Shown piece after piece: positions 42,366-50,345 of a DNA stretch of 64,000 nt. The notes under the pieces were generated by a model. That model was not told the DNA's origin and did no database searches. It saw nothing but the letters and a program-made list of their open reading frames with translations. The DNA is taken from contig NZ_SSMQ01000032.1 in the NCBI RefSeq assembly GCF_005144585.1, positions 1 through 64,000 of the forward strand, written 5' to 3'. Position numbers and translations under genes: made by a program. Each line of letters begins with the position of its first letter. Within the stretch, counting starts at the first letter, position 1. The DNA is from Polyangium fumosum. GTDB lineage: Bacteria; Myxococcota_A; Polyangia; Polyangiales; Polyangiaceae.

Positions 42366-43169
42366 GTGAGCGACCCTCTTGTCGCTGCGTCGCCCGATCC
42401 CGTGGATCCCTTCCCTGCGGAGGCTCTGCCATGGTACCCTTCGGACATGGGCAACGCGGCGCGCAACCTCGGCACCGACGATCCGACCTTCTACCCGACC
42501 CACGACGACATGGGTGAAAGCGCGCTCCAGACGCTCATCATCGAGCTGTTCCGCCCCTTGCTCGCCCGCTTCCTCGCGTCACAGGGGGTCCGGGCATTCG
42601 TGGGGTCCGATCAGTTCATCTACTGGGTCCAGTACGCCCCGACGGTGACGGTCGCGCCCGACCTTTACGTCCTCCCGGGCGTGGATCCCGAGAGCGCGCC
42701 GAAATGCTGGAAGGTATGGGAGACCGGCATCGTCCCGAGCTTTGCGCTCGAGGTGATGGCGGAAGAGAACCAGAAAGACCAGGAACAGGCGCCGCGCCGC
42801 TACGACGAGCTCGGGGTGAATGAGCTCGTCGTGTTCGACCCGCACGCGGCCGAATTTCCCGACCGCATCCGGTTCAGCGTTTACCGTCGAAATGCACGCG
42901 GCAAGCTCGTCCAGGTCGAGGTCACGGATGCCGATCGTATCCGCTCGACGGTGCTCGGTTGCTTCATGCGCGTGGTCGGGACCGGCGCGGCGCAACGCTT
43001 GCGGGTCGGTCTCGGGCCCAGCGGGGACGAGCTCCTCCCGACCGAGGCTGAGCTTGCCGAACGGGAGCGCATGCGTGCCGAGCAGGAGCGCCTACGGGCC
43101 AACGCAGCAGAGGCGGAAAATGCACGTCTTCGCGTCGAGCTCGAACGGCTGCGCCGCGGCGGCGCGTAA
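42366..43169 (+). CDS. Uma2-family (DUF820) putative restriction-like nuclease
   Basis: 267 residues. The GTG start is supported by AGGAGG 5 nt upstream; an ATG at 42447 is the alternative. Residues ~50-200 show the Uma2 fold, a PD-(D/E)XK-like domain: HDDMGESALQTLIIELFRPLL, TVAPDLYVLPG (conserved Asp), PSFALEVMAEENQKDQE (conserved Glu; the usual downstream Lys position is not obvious), RRYDELGVNELVVFDP. The C-terminal ~55 residues form a charged coiled coil (AELAERERMRAEQERLRANAAEAENARLR), frequent in multicopy Uma2 proteins. The biological role of the family is unknown. The β-lactamase/NamZ fusion starts 9 bp downstream. Confidence 0.87.
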   Translation: MSDPLVAASPDPVDPFPAEALPWYPSDMGNAARNLGTDDPTFYPTHDDMGESALQTLIIELFRPLLARFLASQGVRAFVGSDQFIYWVQYAPTVTVAPDLYVLPGVDPESAPKCWKVWETGIVPSFALEVMAEENQKDQEQAPRRYDELGVNELVVFDPHAAEFPDRIRFSVYRRNARGKLVQVEVTDADRIRSTVLGCFMRVVGTGAAQRLRVGLGPSGDELLPTEAELAERERMRAEQERLRANAAEAENARLRVELERLRRGGA

Positions 43170-43177
43170 AGAAGGGG

Positions 43178-45595
43178 ATGGTCGTCCCGCGGTCCCGCCC
43201 CGCCCTCGCCCTCGCCCTCTCCCTCAGCCTGTGCGCCGCCTGCGCCGCCCCTCCGCGCCCCGAGGAGCACCAAACCACCGCATCCGCATCCGCTCTCGCA
43301 ACCGCATCCGCATCCGCTCCCGTCACCATTCCCGCCTCCGCCTCCGCAACCAGCCGCCCCACCTTCCCGCCCGACGCCGAATCCCGCCTCGACGCGGCTG
43401 TCCGCGGCGCCATCGATCGCGGCGAGGTCCCCGGCGCCGTTCTCCTCGTCGTTCGCGCGCACCGCGTCGTCCTGCGCAAAGCCTATGGCCTCCGCGCAAA
43501 GGAGCCCTCTCCCACGCCGATGGCTCTCGATACCGTCTTCGACCTCGCCAGCCTCACCAAGCCCATGGCCACCGCGAGCTCGATCCTCCTCCTCGCCGAA
43601 CGCCAAACCTTGCGCCTCGACGATCCCGCGCAGAAATGGCTCCCCGATTTCACCGGTGACGACCGCGCGCGCGTCACCCTCACCCACCTCCTGCTCCACA
43701 CCTCCGGCCTCCCCGCCGGCGATGCGATTTCCTCGTACGCCGACGGCGAAACCCGCGCCCTCGCCCGCATTCAAAAAACCAAGCTCCTCCACCCTCCCGG
43801 CGAGGCCCACGTCTACAGCGACCTCGGGTACCTCCTCCTCGGCGCAATCGTCCGTCGCGCCTCGGGCGAGCCCCTCGACGTGTTCGCCGCGAAAAACCTC
43901 TTCGAGCCCCTCGACATGAAGGACACCACCTTCCGCCCCGGGCCCCGGCTCGCCGCGCGCGCGGCGCCCACCGAACGCGCCCAGGACAAACTCCTCCTCG
44001 GCGAGGTCCACGATCCGCGCGCCCGCGCCCTCGGCGGCGTGGCCGGACATGCGGGGCTCTTCTCCACCGCGAACGACGTCGGCCGCTTCGTCCGTATGCT
44101 CCTCGACGGCGGCGAATTCGAGGGCCGCCGTATCCTCTCGAAGACCTCCGTCCGCGCAATGACCGAGCTCCTCCCCTTGCCCCTCCGCGAAGGTAGCCCC
44201 GACAAACCTTTGTCGCGGAGCCTCGCGCTCGGCTCGCTCTTCGGCGGGATCGGGCATACCGGGTTCACGGGCACCGCCTTCTGGCTCGACGTCCGCCGCG
44301 GCGACGCCGTCGTCCTGCTCGCGAGCCGCCTCCATCCCGACGGAAAAGGCGACGCCGCGCGCCTCCGTCGCGACGTCGCGAATGCCGCGGCAGCGATCCC
44401 CCCAAGCCCGCCCGCGGCCCGCGTCCGCGTGGGCCTCGACGTCCTCGCCGCGCGCGGGTTCGACGTCCTCGCGGGCCGCAAGATCGGCCTCATCACGAAC
44501 CACACGGGCAAGGACGCGCGCGGCGAGCGCACGATCGACGTCCTCGCCGCCTCGAAATCCTTCGAGCTCAAAGCCATCTTCAGCCCCGAGCACGGCCTCG
44601 GCGCCGACAAGGACGCCCTCGTCCCCGGCGGAAAAGACGCCCGCACCGGCTTACCCGTCCATAGCCTCTACGGCGCGGCTCGCCGCCCCACGGACGCCAT
44701 GCTCGCCGGCCTCGACACCCTCGTCTTCGACGTGCAGGACGCTGGCACCCGGTTTTACACGTACATCAGCACGATGGGCTATGCCCTCGAAGAGGCCGCG
44801 AAGCGCCGCCTGCGCTTCGTCGTCCTCGATCGACCGAACCCGCTCGGCGGAATGGCGCTGGAGGGCCCCCTCCTCGATCCCGGGCGCGCTTCGTTCGTCG
44901 CGTACCATTCGATCCCCGTGCGCCACGGCATGACCGTCGGCGAGCTCGCGCGGCTCTTCGACGCGGAGAAAAAGCTCGCCGCCGATCTCCACGTCGTGCC
45001 GCTCGAAGGCTGGGATCGCTCTTCCCGATTCGACAAGACCGGCCTCCCCTGGGTGAACCCCTCCCCCAATCTGCGCAGCGTGACCGAAGCCCTCCTGTAT
45101 CCTGGCGTGGGCTTGCTCGAATTGACGAACGTCAGCGTCGGGCGCGGCACGGGCAAGCCCTTCGAGCGCGTGGGCGCGCCGTTCCTCGCCGGCGCGCGCC
45201 TCGCCGCCGAGCTCGCGCGTTTTGGCCTCCCCGGCGTGCGCTTCTCGCCCGTCCGCTTCACCCCCGCGTCGAGCACGCACGCCGGCGTGCCTTGCGAAGG
45301 CGTCGCGCTCGACGTCACCGATCCCGCGCAGATCGAGCCTGTCCGCGTGGGCCTCGCGATTGCGATCGTTTTGCGCAAGCTTCACCCCGAGGAATGGCAG
45401 CCCTCCGGCCTCTTGACCCTGCTCGGAAACGCACGTGTCCACGAGGCGCTCGTCCGCGGCGAGGATCTTCCGCGCCTCGTCGCGCTCTACGAGCAGGATC
45501 TTAAGGTTTTTTCGGAGCGCCGCAGGCCACACCTGCTCTACTCCGCGTTTGAGCAGGACAATCGATCGGACATTGTTCATCCTCTCGGTAGGTAG
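43178..45595 (+). CDS. Serine β-lactamase-type domain fused to NamZ (DUF1343) exo-N-acetylmuramidase
   Basis: 805 residues. Signal with lipobox CAAC (Cys22). Residues ~65-410 are a class-C β-lactamase/esterase fold: S125-x-x-K128 in LASLTKPMA, Y213-S-D in HVYSDLGYLLLG, and HTG in IGHTGFTG. Residues ~425-795 are DUF1343: DVLAGRKIGLITNHTG, IFSPEHGLGAD, VFDVQDAGTRFYTYISTM, FVVLDRPNPLGG, LPWVNPSPNLRSVTEALLYPG and NVSVGRGTGKPFERVGAPF. DUF1343 includes NamZ, which removes terminal N-acetylmuramic acid from peptidoglycan fragments. The fusion suggests coupled processing of cell-wall fragments, either recycling or digestion of prey wall. The last ~10 residues are encoded by a 14-bp repeat sequence, hinting that the 3' end was altered by an insertion remnant. 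Confidence 0.92.
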   Translation: MVVPRSRPALALALSLSLCAACAAPPRPEEHQTTASASALATASASAPVTIPASASATSRPTFPPDAESRLDAAVRGAIDRGEVPGAVLLVVRAHRVVLRKAYGLRAKEPSPTPMALDTVFDLASLTKPMATASSILLLAERQTLRLDDPAQKWLPDFTGDDRARVTLTHLLLHTSGLPAGDAISSYADGETRALARIQKTKLLHPPGEAHVYSDLGYLLLGAIVRRASGEPLDVFAAKNLFEPLDMKDTTFRPGPRLAARAAPTERAQDKLLLGEVHDPRARALGGVAGHAGLFSTANDVGRFVRMLLDGGEFEGRRILSKTSVRAMTELLPLPLREGSPDKPLSRSLALGSLFGGIGHTGFTGTAFWLDVRRGDAVVLLASRLHPDGKGDAARLRRDVANAAAAIPPSPPAARVRVGLDVLAARGFDVLAGRKIGLITNHTGKDARGERTIDVLAASKSFELKAIFSPEHGLGADKDALVPGGKDARTGLPVHSLYGAARRPTDAMLAGLDTLVFDVQDAGTRFYTYISTMGYALEEAAKRRLRFVVLDRPNPLGGMALEGPLLDPGRASFVAYHSIPVRHGMTVGELARLFDAEKKLAADLHVVPLEGWDRSSRFDKTGLPWVNPSPNLRSVTEALLYPGVGLLELTNVSVGRGTGKPFERVGAPFLAGARLAAELARFGLPGVRFSPVRFTPASSTHAGVPCEGVALDVTDPAQIEPVRVGLAIAIVLRKLHPEEWQPSGLLTLLGNARVHEALVRGEDLPRLVALYEQDLKVFSERRRPHLLYSAFEQDNRSDIVHPLGR

Positions 45596-45608
45596 GACAT
45601 TGTTCATC
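45568..45608. repeat. Two 14-bp direct repeats at the 3' end of the NamZ fusion gene
   Basis: GGACATTGTTCATC occurs at 45568-45581 and 45595-45608, 27 bp apart centre to centre. The first copy overlaps the last codons of the gene, the second lies beyond the stop. The sequence looks like repeated transposase-binding sites at an insertion sequence end, but no transposase is nearby. It may instead be an operator for the gene at 45724. Confidence 0.65.
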
Positions 45609-45723
45609 ACGACATAAGATGAAAAACCGTGACGGACGGAGGTTCCGTGTTATCATCTGGAAACGACACGGACGGCGCGCGACGGTGAATGGCCGGCGCG
45701 CCTCCGCGACCGAGGAGGAACCG

Positions 45724-46317
45724 ATGGACAAGGTCTCGCTGACGTACTTCGTCGATTTCGTGCTGAAGTCCGGGACGCCCAAGCTCACCGGCGTGCGCGA
45801 GTACAAGGAGCGCAAAGACGAGCTCAGCACGGACTTTTATCGTCCGATCCGGGAGGCCATCGTCGAGATGCACAAGAACGGCCTGCCGGCCTCCACGCTG
45901 ACCGAGGTCACGCGCGCGCAGGACGACGAGAAGCGGCAGAAGCATTATCCGCTCGTGATCGCCGGATATCGCTCGTTCCTCGCCGAGGGCCCGATGAATT
46001 TCTTCGAGCCCCCGCGCGCGGGCCTCTCGCTCGGCGCGCTCGAGATCGACGTGAACCCCGAGCTCGGGCTCGTCCTCTCGGGCAAACCGCACCTGATCAA
46101 GCTCTATTTCCGCAGCGAGCCGCTCACGCCGCGCCGCACCGCCGTGATCCTCGCGCTCCTCTCGCGCGGCCTCTGCGAAGGGCACCCCGAATACGTGCCC
46201 GCCGTGCTCGACGTGCGCAATGGCAAGCTGCACACCTACGCGAACACGAGCTCGCGCATCGACGTCCTCTTGCGCGGCGAAGCCGCTGCGTTTGCCGCGA
46301 TGTACGGATCCGTTTGA
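45724..46317 (+). CDS. Conserved hypothetical protein
   Basis: 197 residues. GAGGAGG lies 5 nt before the ATG at 45724. No signal peptide. N-terminal KVSLTYFVDFVLKSGTPKLTGVREYKER, then helical segments, and from about residue 95 a β-rich block LGALEIDVNPELGLVLSGKPHLIKLYFRSEPLTPRRTAVILALL that looks like a nuclease- or cyclase-independent sensor core, with conserved Asp, Glu and Lys. I do not recognise the family. A TATCAT -10 and GTGACG -35 with ~17-bp spacing lie 60-90 bp upstream, after the 14-bp repeats. Confidence 0.72.
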   Translation: MDKVSLTYFVDFVLKSGTPKLTGVREYKERKDELSTDFYRPIREAIVEMHKNGLPASTLTEVTRAQDDEKRQKHYPLVIAGYRSFLAEGPMNFFEPPRAGLSLGALEIDVNPELGLVLSGKPHLIKLYFRSEPLTPRRTAVILALLSRGLCEGHPEYVPAVLDVRNGKLHTYANTSSRIDVLLRGEAAAFAAMYGSV

Positions 46318-46320
46318 CCC

Positions 46321-46458
46321 TCAACGAACTCCGTTCGCGCGCCGGATCCACACCGGCCCTTGCGGACGGAGTTCGAGCCCATTCTTTCCTTCGCGAAGCA
46401 CGAGCGCCCCGTCCGGCAGCGCCTCCCCCTTCTCGGGGCGCTCATGGATCGGGCGCAT
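46321..46458 (-). CDS. Possible 45-residue protein downstream of the membrane protein gene
   Basis: The ATG at 46456-46458 lies 5 bp after the stop of the membrane-protein gene; TGA ends at 46321. All but a few codons end in G or C and the product (MRPIHERPEKGEALP, then GALVLREGKNGLELRPQG) reads like a small β-hairpin protein or the tail of a longer one. It could be a separate small gene or the original C-terminus of the upstream gene after a frameshift. Convergent with the gene ending at 46317. Two hairpins (46326-46374 and 46402-46443) overlap it, so it may instead be a terminator region. Confidence 0.4.
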   Translation of the reverse strand: MRPIHERPEKGEALPDGALVLREGKNGLELRPQGPVWIRRANGVR

Positions 46459-46463
46459 AGGAA

Positions 46464-47102
46464 TCAATCGAGCCGCACGATCGGCTGCCGGAGGAGCACG
46501 TGCATCTCCGGCTCGTCGGACGGCACGTGGAGGAACACGTCCGCGAGGATCTTCGCGCGTGGCCCGGTCACGCGCACCTGATGCAGCCGCGCCACCGACG
46601 TCGCCATGCAGAACACGAGGCCCACGGCCGCCGCCACGATCTCGATCGGCCGAAGCCCACGCCGCGGTTTGTCGTCTCGAACCTCCCGCATCGAAGGCGT
46701 GAGCACCCGGTAGCCGAGCGCCACGAAAGGAAGCGCCAGCAGATCCGTCGGATCCGCCCAGGTTTGGAAAGGCAAACCGAGCGCCACGAGCGCCGCGTCC
46801 CACGCCGCGGCGAGGCCCTCCGAAAGCTCGAGCGCCGAGAACACCACGGCCGCGGCCACGTGGCAGCCGATCACGGCGCGCCGCCCTCGCGCGCGGACGA
46901 GCGTCGCGAGCAGCGCGGGCGCGAGGAACAACCCCGCCACGTCACTCAGCTTGCCCGTCACAAACCCGGGGACGAGGCCGCTGCCCTTGAGGACGTGATC
47001 ATTCCCCGCGAGCACGGCGAGCGCCATCCACCACGCGGGATGCGCGAGCGCGCGCGCCGGGTGCCACGCGGCCTCGTCCTTTCGAGCGTCGTGCGTTTTC
47101 AT
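46464..47102 (-). CDS. Integral membrane protein of unknown function
   Basis: 212 residues from the ATG at 47102 (a GTG two codons earlier is possible); TAATCT ends 10 nt upstream. Four to five predicted transmembrane helices: PAWWMALAVLAGNDHVL, GLFLAPALLATLVRA, VIGCHVAAAVVFSALEL, LLALPFVALGYRVL and IEIVAAAVGLVFCMATSVA. The block GFVTGKLSDVAGLFLAP looks conserved and may be functional. A short C-terminal periplasmic or cytoplasmic domain follows. No family assigned. It is divergent from the lipoprotein gene at 47186. Confidence 0.75.
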   Translation of the reverse strand: MKTHDARKDEAAWHPARALAHPAWWMALAVLAGNDHVLKGSGLVPGFVTGKLSDVAGLFLAPALLATLVRARGRRAVIGCHVAAAVVFSALELSEGLAAAWDAALVALGLPFQTWADPTDLLALPFVALGYRVLTPSMREVRDDKPRRGLRPIEIVAAAVGLVFCMATSVARLHQVRVTGPRAKILADVFLHVPSDEPEMHVLLRQPIVRLD

Positions 47103-47185
47103 TCGCACGACAAGATTACGCGGAATCGCGACATCCGAAAACCACCCATCACGCGCCTCGACATGTGCGCCCGCTCTCTGCGAGA

Positions 47186-48316
47186 ATGCCCACCAAGATG
47201 CGACGCGCGACCTTCTCCCCTCGCCTCCTCGGCCCCGCGGCCCTCGTGCTCCTCGCGGCCTGCAGCAAAGACGCGACGCCCCCCGCGCCTGCGGCCGAGA
47301 ACGCCGCGCCCGCCGCCGCGCCCGCGCCGAGCGAGGCTACGCCTGCGCCGAGCGAGGCCGCGCCCGCGCCCACGCCGGAAACGACGGCGGCGGCCGCGCC
47401 CGAAAAGCCCAAAAACATCGTCCGCTCGTCGCGCCCCACGCCCCTCGAATGGTGCCAGGCCCCGGTGGCAAAGCTCGGCTGGGAGGGCTACGAGGAGGGC
47501 GAGTTCATCCAGGCGTGCAAAATGCTCGAGGTCCGCGAGTGGGTGCTGATCGGCTGCCCGACGAGCGGCCAGCGCGAATACAACAAGAGCCTCGGCGGCT
47601 ACAACGGCGCCTCCCCCGGCGGCGGCAGCATGGCGACCAAGGAAGAGATCTTGGCGGCGAATTACGGCTGGGCAGACGCCGTGGTGATCTCGCTCCGCCC
47701 GGGGACGAAGGCCAAGCCCACCTTCAACTACCGGCCCTACGAGCATCCCGAGCAGAGCAAGGACGAGACGTTCTCCTTCGAGATGCCCGAAAATGCGAAT
47801 GGCCTCGAAGATCGGCTCTTCAATGGCGGCAGGTGGCCCGCGTTCAAGGAGCGCGACACCTCGCGCTGCGAAGAAATGGCCGCCACCGCGAAGGCCGAGG
47901 CCGCCGCAAAGGCCGAGGCCGATGCAAAGGCGCAAGCCGAGGAAGACGCGAAGATCCTGCCCGACGTCGAGGGCCTCGCCGCGGCGCCCGCGGACGAGGC
48001 GTTCGCCGCTGAAAAAGAGGTGCTCGTGACGGGCTCGGGCGCGGTCGGATGCAAGACGAAGATCGTCGAGAGCTGGTTCTGGATGCGCTGCGAGGGCAAG
48101 GTGAAGATCACCGCCCTCGACATCGAGAGAGGGCGCAGACAAACGCAGACGAAAGCGAGCGCAGAGGAGGGCGTGGGCAAGCTCCTCGTGCCTTACGTCG
48201 AGGGCACGGATCTTCGCGCGAAGCTCACGTTCGAGGGCGGCGAAAAATTCCTGAAGCTCCGCTGGCCCAAGGGCAAACGGCCCTTCCAGGTCGGCACGAT
48301 CGGCGAGACGCGCTGA
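47186..48316 (+). CDS. Lipoprotein of unknown function
   Basis: 376 residues from the ATG at 47186; the ATG at 47198 is an equal candidate and starts closer to the signal peptide. Signal core LLGPAALVLLAAC; an Ala/Pro/Glu-rich spacer follows to ~residue 85. The globular part has conserved-looking Cys (EWCQAP, FIQACKML, LIGCPTSG, SRCEEMA). A charged Ala/Glu/Lys coiled coil (residues ~225-255) separates it from a C-terminal β-domain with a Cys pair (VGCKTKIVESWFWMRCEG). No family recognised. It ends 3 bp from the convergent DUF4336 gene. Confidence 0.75.
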   Translation: MPTKMRRATFSPRLLGPAALVLLAACSKDATPPAPAAENAAPAAAPAPSEATPAPSEAAPAPTPETTAAAAPEKPKNIVRSSRPTPLEWCQAPVAKLGWEGYEEGEFIQACKMLEVREWVLIGCPTSGQREYNKSLGGYNGASPGGGSMATKEEILAANYGWADAVVISLRPGTKAKPTFNYRPYEHPEQSKDETFSFEMPENANGLEDRLFNGGRWPAFKERDTSRCEEMAATAKAEAAAKAEADAKAQAEEDAKILPDVEGLAAAPADEAFAAEKEVLVTGSGAVGCKTKIVESWFWMRCEGKVKITALDIERGRRQTQTKASAEEGVGKLLVPYVEGTDLRAKLTFEGGEKFLKLRWPKGKRPFQVGTIGETR

Positions 48317-48319
48317 GGC

Positions 48320-49006
48320 TTAGAGGTAGGGCGATAGCGCCGCTTGCACCCGGTCTTTCGCGCCCGAGGCGACGACCTCGCCGTGCGCCATGATCAGCCG
48401 ATCGAAATCGAGCGCGGCCACCTCGCGCAGCGACGCGCGCAGCGCCGCGCGGTCCTTCGCGATCAGCGGCCACTCCCGGCCCATCGCGAGCTTTCCGTTC
48501 GTGCCGAGCGCCGCATAGACGAGCTTCGATACGAGGCCCTCGGGCTTCTCGATGTTGAACAGGATGTCGGACACGACGAGCGTCCGGCTCGCGTGGTGCA
48601 AAAACACCACCTCGGATACCATCGGGACGCCCTCGACGAGCCGCAGATCAACGGCGCCGCCCCACGCGGCGGGCGGCTCGGCGGAGAGCACCTCGTCAAT
48701 GCGGACCGAGGGGATCTTCTCCTGCACCCGCGGCGCGGCAAAGACACGCGCCTCCGGGTAACGCGCCGACGCGGCGCCGAGGAAGAGGTTGTGAAACCGG
48801 TTCGGCGCGACGAGGTACGCGACGCGCCCGAGCTTCGCGAGCGCGGCGGCGAGCGTATCGTCGATCGGAATGGGCGAATGCACCCAGAGCTCATCCCCCG
48901 GGAGGCGCGCCACCGTCATCCGCGCGTTCATTCGGACAAAGCCGGCGAACCGCAGGGGGTGCTCGGCGGCCCACAGGTCTTCGGCGATGGATACGAGTTC
49001 GGTCAT
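48320..49006 (-). CDS. DUF4336 family protein, copy 2 of a tandem pair
   Basis: 228 residues, no signal peptide. DUF4336 proteins have a metallo-β-lactamase-like fold. Blocks: ARLPGDELWVHSPIPIDD, YLVAPNRFHNLFLG, VVFLHHASRTLVVSDILFNI and LDFDRLIMAHGEVVASGAK. Conserved His residues (VHS, FHN, MAHG) are candidate metal ligands. It lies 19 bp downstream of a paralogue of identical length with roughly 70% identical residues and no gaps, so the two arose by tandem duplication. The enzymatic role is unknown. Confidence 0.83.
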   Translation of the reverse strand: MTELVSIAEDLWAAEHPLRFAGFVRMNARMTVARLPGDELWVHSPIPIDDTLAAALAKLGRVAYLVAPNRFHNLFLGAASARYPEARVFAAPRVQEKIPSVRIDEVLSAEPPAAWGGAVDLRLVEGVPMVSEVVFLHHASRTLVVSDILFNIEKPEGLVSKLVYAALGTNGKLAMGREWPLIAKDRAALRASLREVAALDFDRLIMAHGEVVASGAKDRVQAALSPYL

Positions 49007-49025
49007 GCGATGGTCTCCTCGCGGC

Positions 49026-49712
49026 TCAAACGTACGGGCCGAGCGCCTCGCTCACGCGGGTCTTCGCGCCCGAAGCGACGACGTCGCCGTGCGCCATGAT
49101 CAGCCGATCGAAATCGAGGGCGAGCACCCCGCGCACCGAGGCCTCCCACGCGACCTTGTCCTTCGTGATGAAATTCCACATCCGGCTCCGCGCGAGTTTT
49201 CCGCGCGTCCCCATCATCGTCAGCACGATCTTCGTCGCGAGGCCTTCGGGCCGCTCGATGTTGAACAGGAGATCCGAGACGACGAGCGTCTTGCTCGGGC
49301 GGTGCAGGAAAACCACCTCCTCCATCTGCGGCGCGCCCTCGATGTGGCGTTGCTCGAAGATGCCGGCCCACGCGGCGGGCGCCTCCCCGGACAGCACCTC
49401 ATCGATGCGCAGCGAGGGGATCTTCTCTTTGAGCCCCGGCGGCGCGAAGACACGCGCCTCGGGAAAACGCGCCGACGCGGGGCCGAGGTAGAGGTTGTGA
49501 TACAGGTTCGGCGCGACGAGGTACGCGACGCGCCCGAGCTTCACGAGCGCGGCGGCGAGCGTATCGTCGATCGGAATGGGCGAATGCACCCAGAGCTCAT
49601 CCCCCGGGAGGCGCGCCACCGTCATCCGCGCGTTCATCCGGACAGAGCCGGCGACCCGCAGGGGGTGCTCCGCGGCCCAGAGGTCTTCGGCGAGGGATAC
49701 GAGCTCGGCCAT
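49026..49712 (-). CDS. DUF4336 family protein, copy 1 of a tandem pair
   Basis: 228 residues, first gene of the pair. Same blocks as the downstream copy: ELWVHSPIPIDD, YLVAPNLYHNLYLG, VVFLHRPSKTLVVSDLLFNI and FDRLIMAHGDVVASG. The start region (roughly codons 25-55) is almost identical to its paralogue at the DNA level while the central and C-terminal parts have diverged, suggesting gene conversion. It is followed 19 bp later by the second copy, so they form an operon. Function unknown. Confidence 0.83.
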   Translation of the reverse strand: MAELVSLAEDLWAAEHPLRVAGSVRMNARMTVARLPGDELWVHSPIPIDDTLAAALVKLGRVAYLVAPNLYHNLYLGPASARFPEARVFAPPGLKEKIPSLRIDEVLSGEAPAAWAGIFEQRHIEGAPQMEEVVFLHRPSKTLVVSDLLFNIERPEGLATKIVLTMMGTRGKLARSRMWNFITKDKVAWEASVRGVLALDFDRLIMAHGDVVASGAKTRVSEALGPYV

Positions 49713-49730
49713 GAGGTGTTTCCTTTTTGA

Positions 49731-50199
49731 TCACTCGTTCACGACGGCCATGAACATGTCCGTGATGTGGTCGTGGCCTGCGGGGTTCGGGTGGATGCAG
49801 GTGAGATCGAACCAGCGCGGGGTGTTCGGACCTCGATAGCACGGCGCGGCGGGGTTGTCGTTCTCGAAGCCGTGCCCGCAGAGATCTTCGAGCAGGAAGA
49901 ACACTCGTCGTTGTTCGCGAAGACCACGAACACGCCGTTCGGGAAGTCGACGCCCGCGATGTCCTGGTGGTTCGTCCCCATGCAATGCGATCCGATTGTG
50001 GGATCGTATTGATCGCAATCGGGTCCGTTGCTCTGCGGGTTGACGAAATCGTCGGCGAAGCACTCCGCCGCAGTGAGTTTTCCGGGACCATCCCCCGCGC
50101 CGCCTACGCCGATTCGTCCCCGGAACACCCGAGGACGGCAAACGCCGTCGTCGCGACGGTCAGGGCAAGGCACGTCGAAAGAATCGAAGCGGTTTTCAT
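49731..50199 (-). pseudogene. Decayed SGNH/GDSL-type hydrolase lipoprotein gene
   Basis: Three frames carry successive parts of one protein. Part one is an ATG at 50199 encoding a lipoprotein signal (MKTASILSTCLALTV ... VLGC) that stops at 50104-50106. Part two, in another frame to ~49910, encodes GKLTAAECFADDF, GSHCMGTNHQDIAGV and FPNGVFVVFANND. Part three, in the third frame, encodes FFLLEDLCGHGFEND, then DLTCIHPNPAGHDHITDMF and the stop at 49731. The D-x-x-x-H-P-N block is the C-terminal catalytic Asp/His motif of SGNH hydrolases, but the N-terminal GDS block is missing. At least two frameshifts plus a deletion therefore inactivated the gene, unless they are sequence errors. Confidence 0.7.
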
Positions 50200-50345
50200 G
50201 GCGAGGCGGGAGAATATCACCTCTCGCTCCGCGCTCCGAGCCCCTCGACGGAGACGGCGAACCCATTCGCATCCGTCTGCGACCGATCATTTTTGCGATG
50301 TTGGAATGGCGCCGCCCCATGCCCTCGTGGTAGACAACGGCCCCC

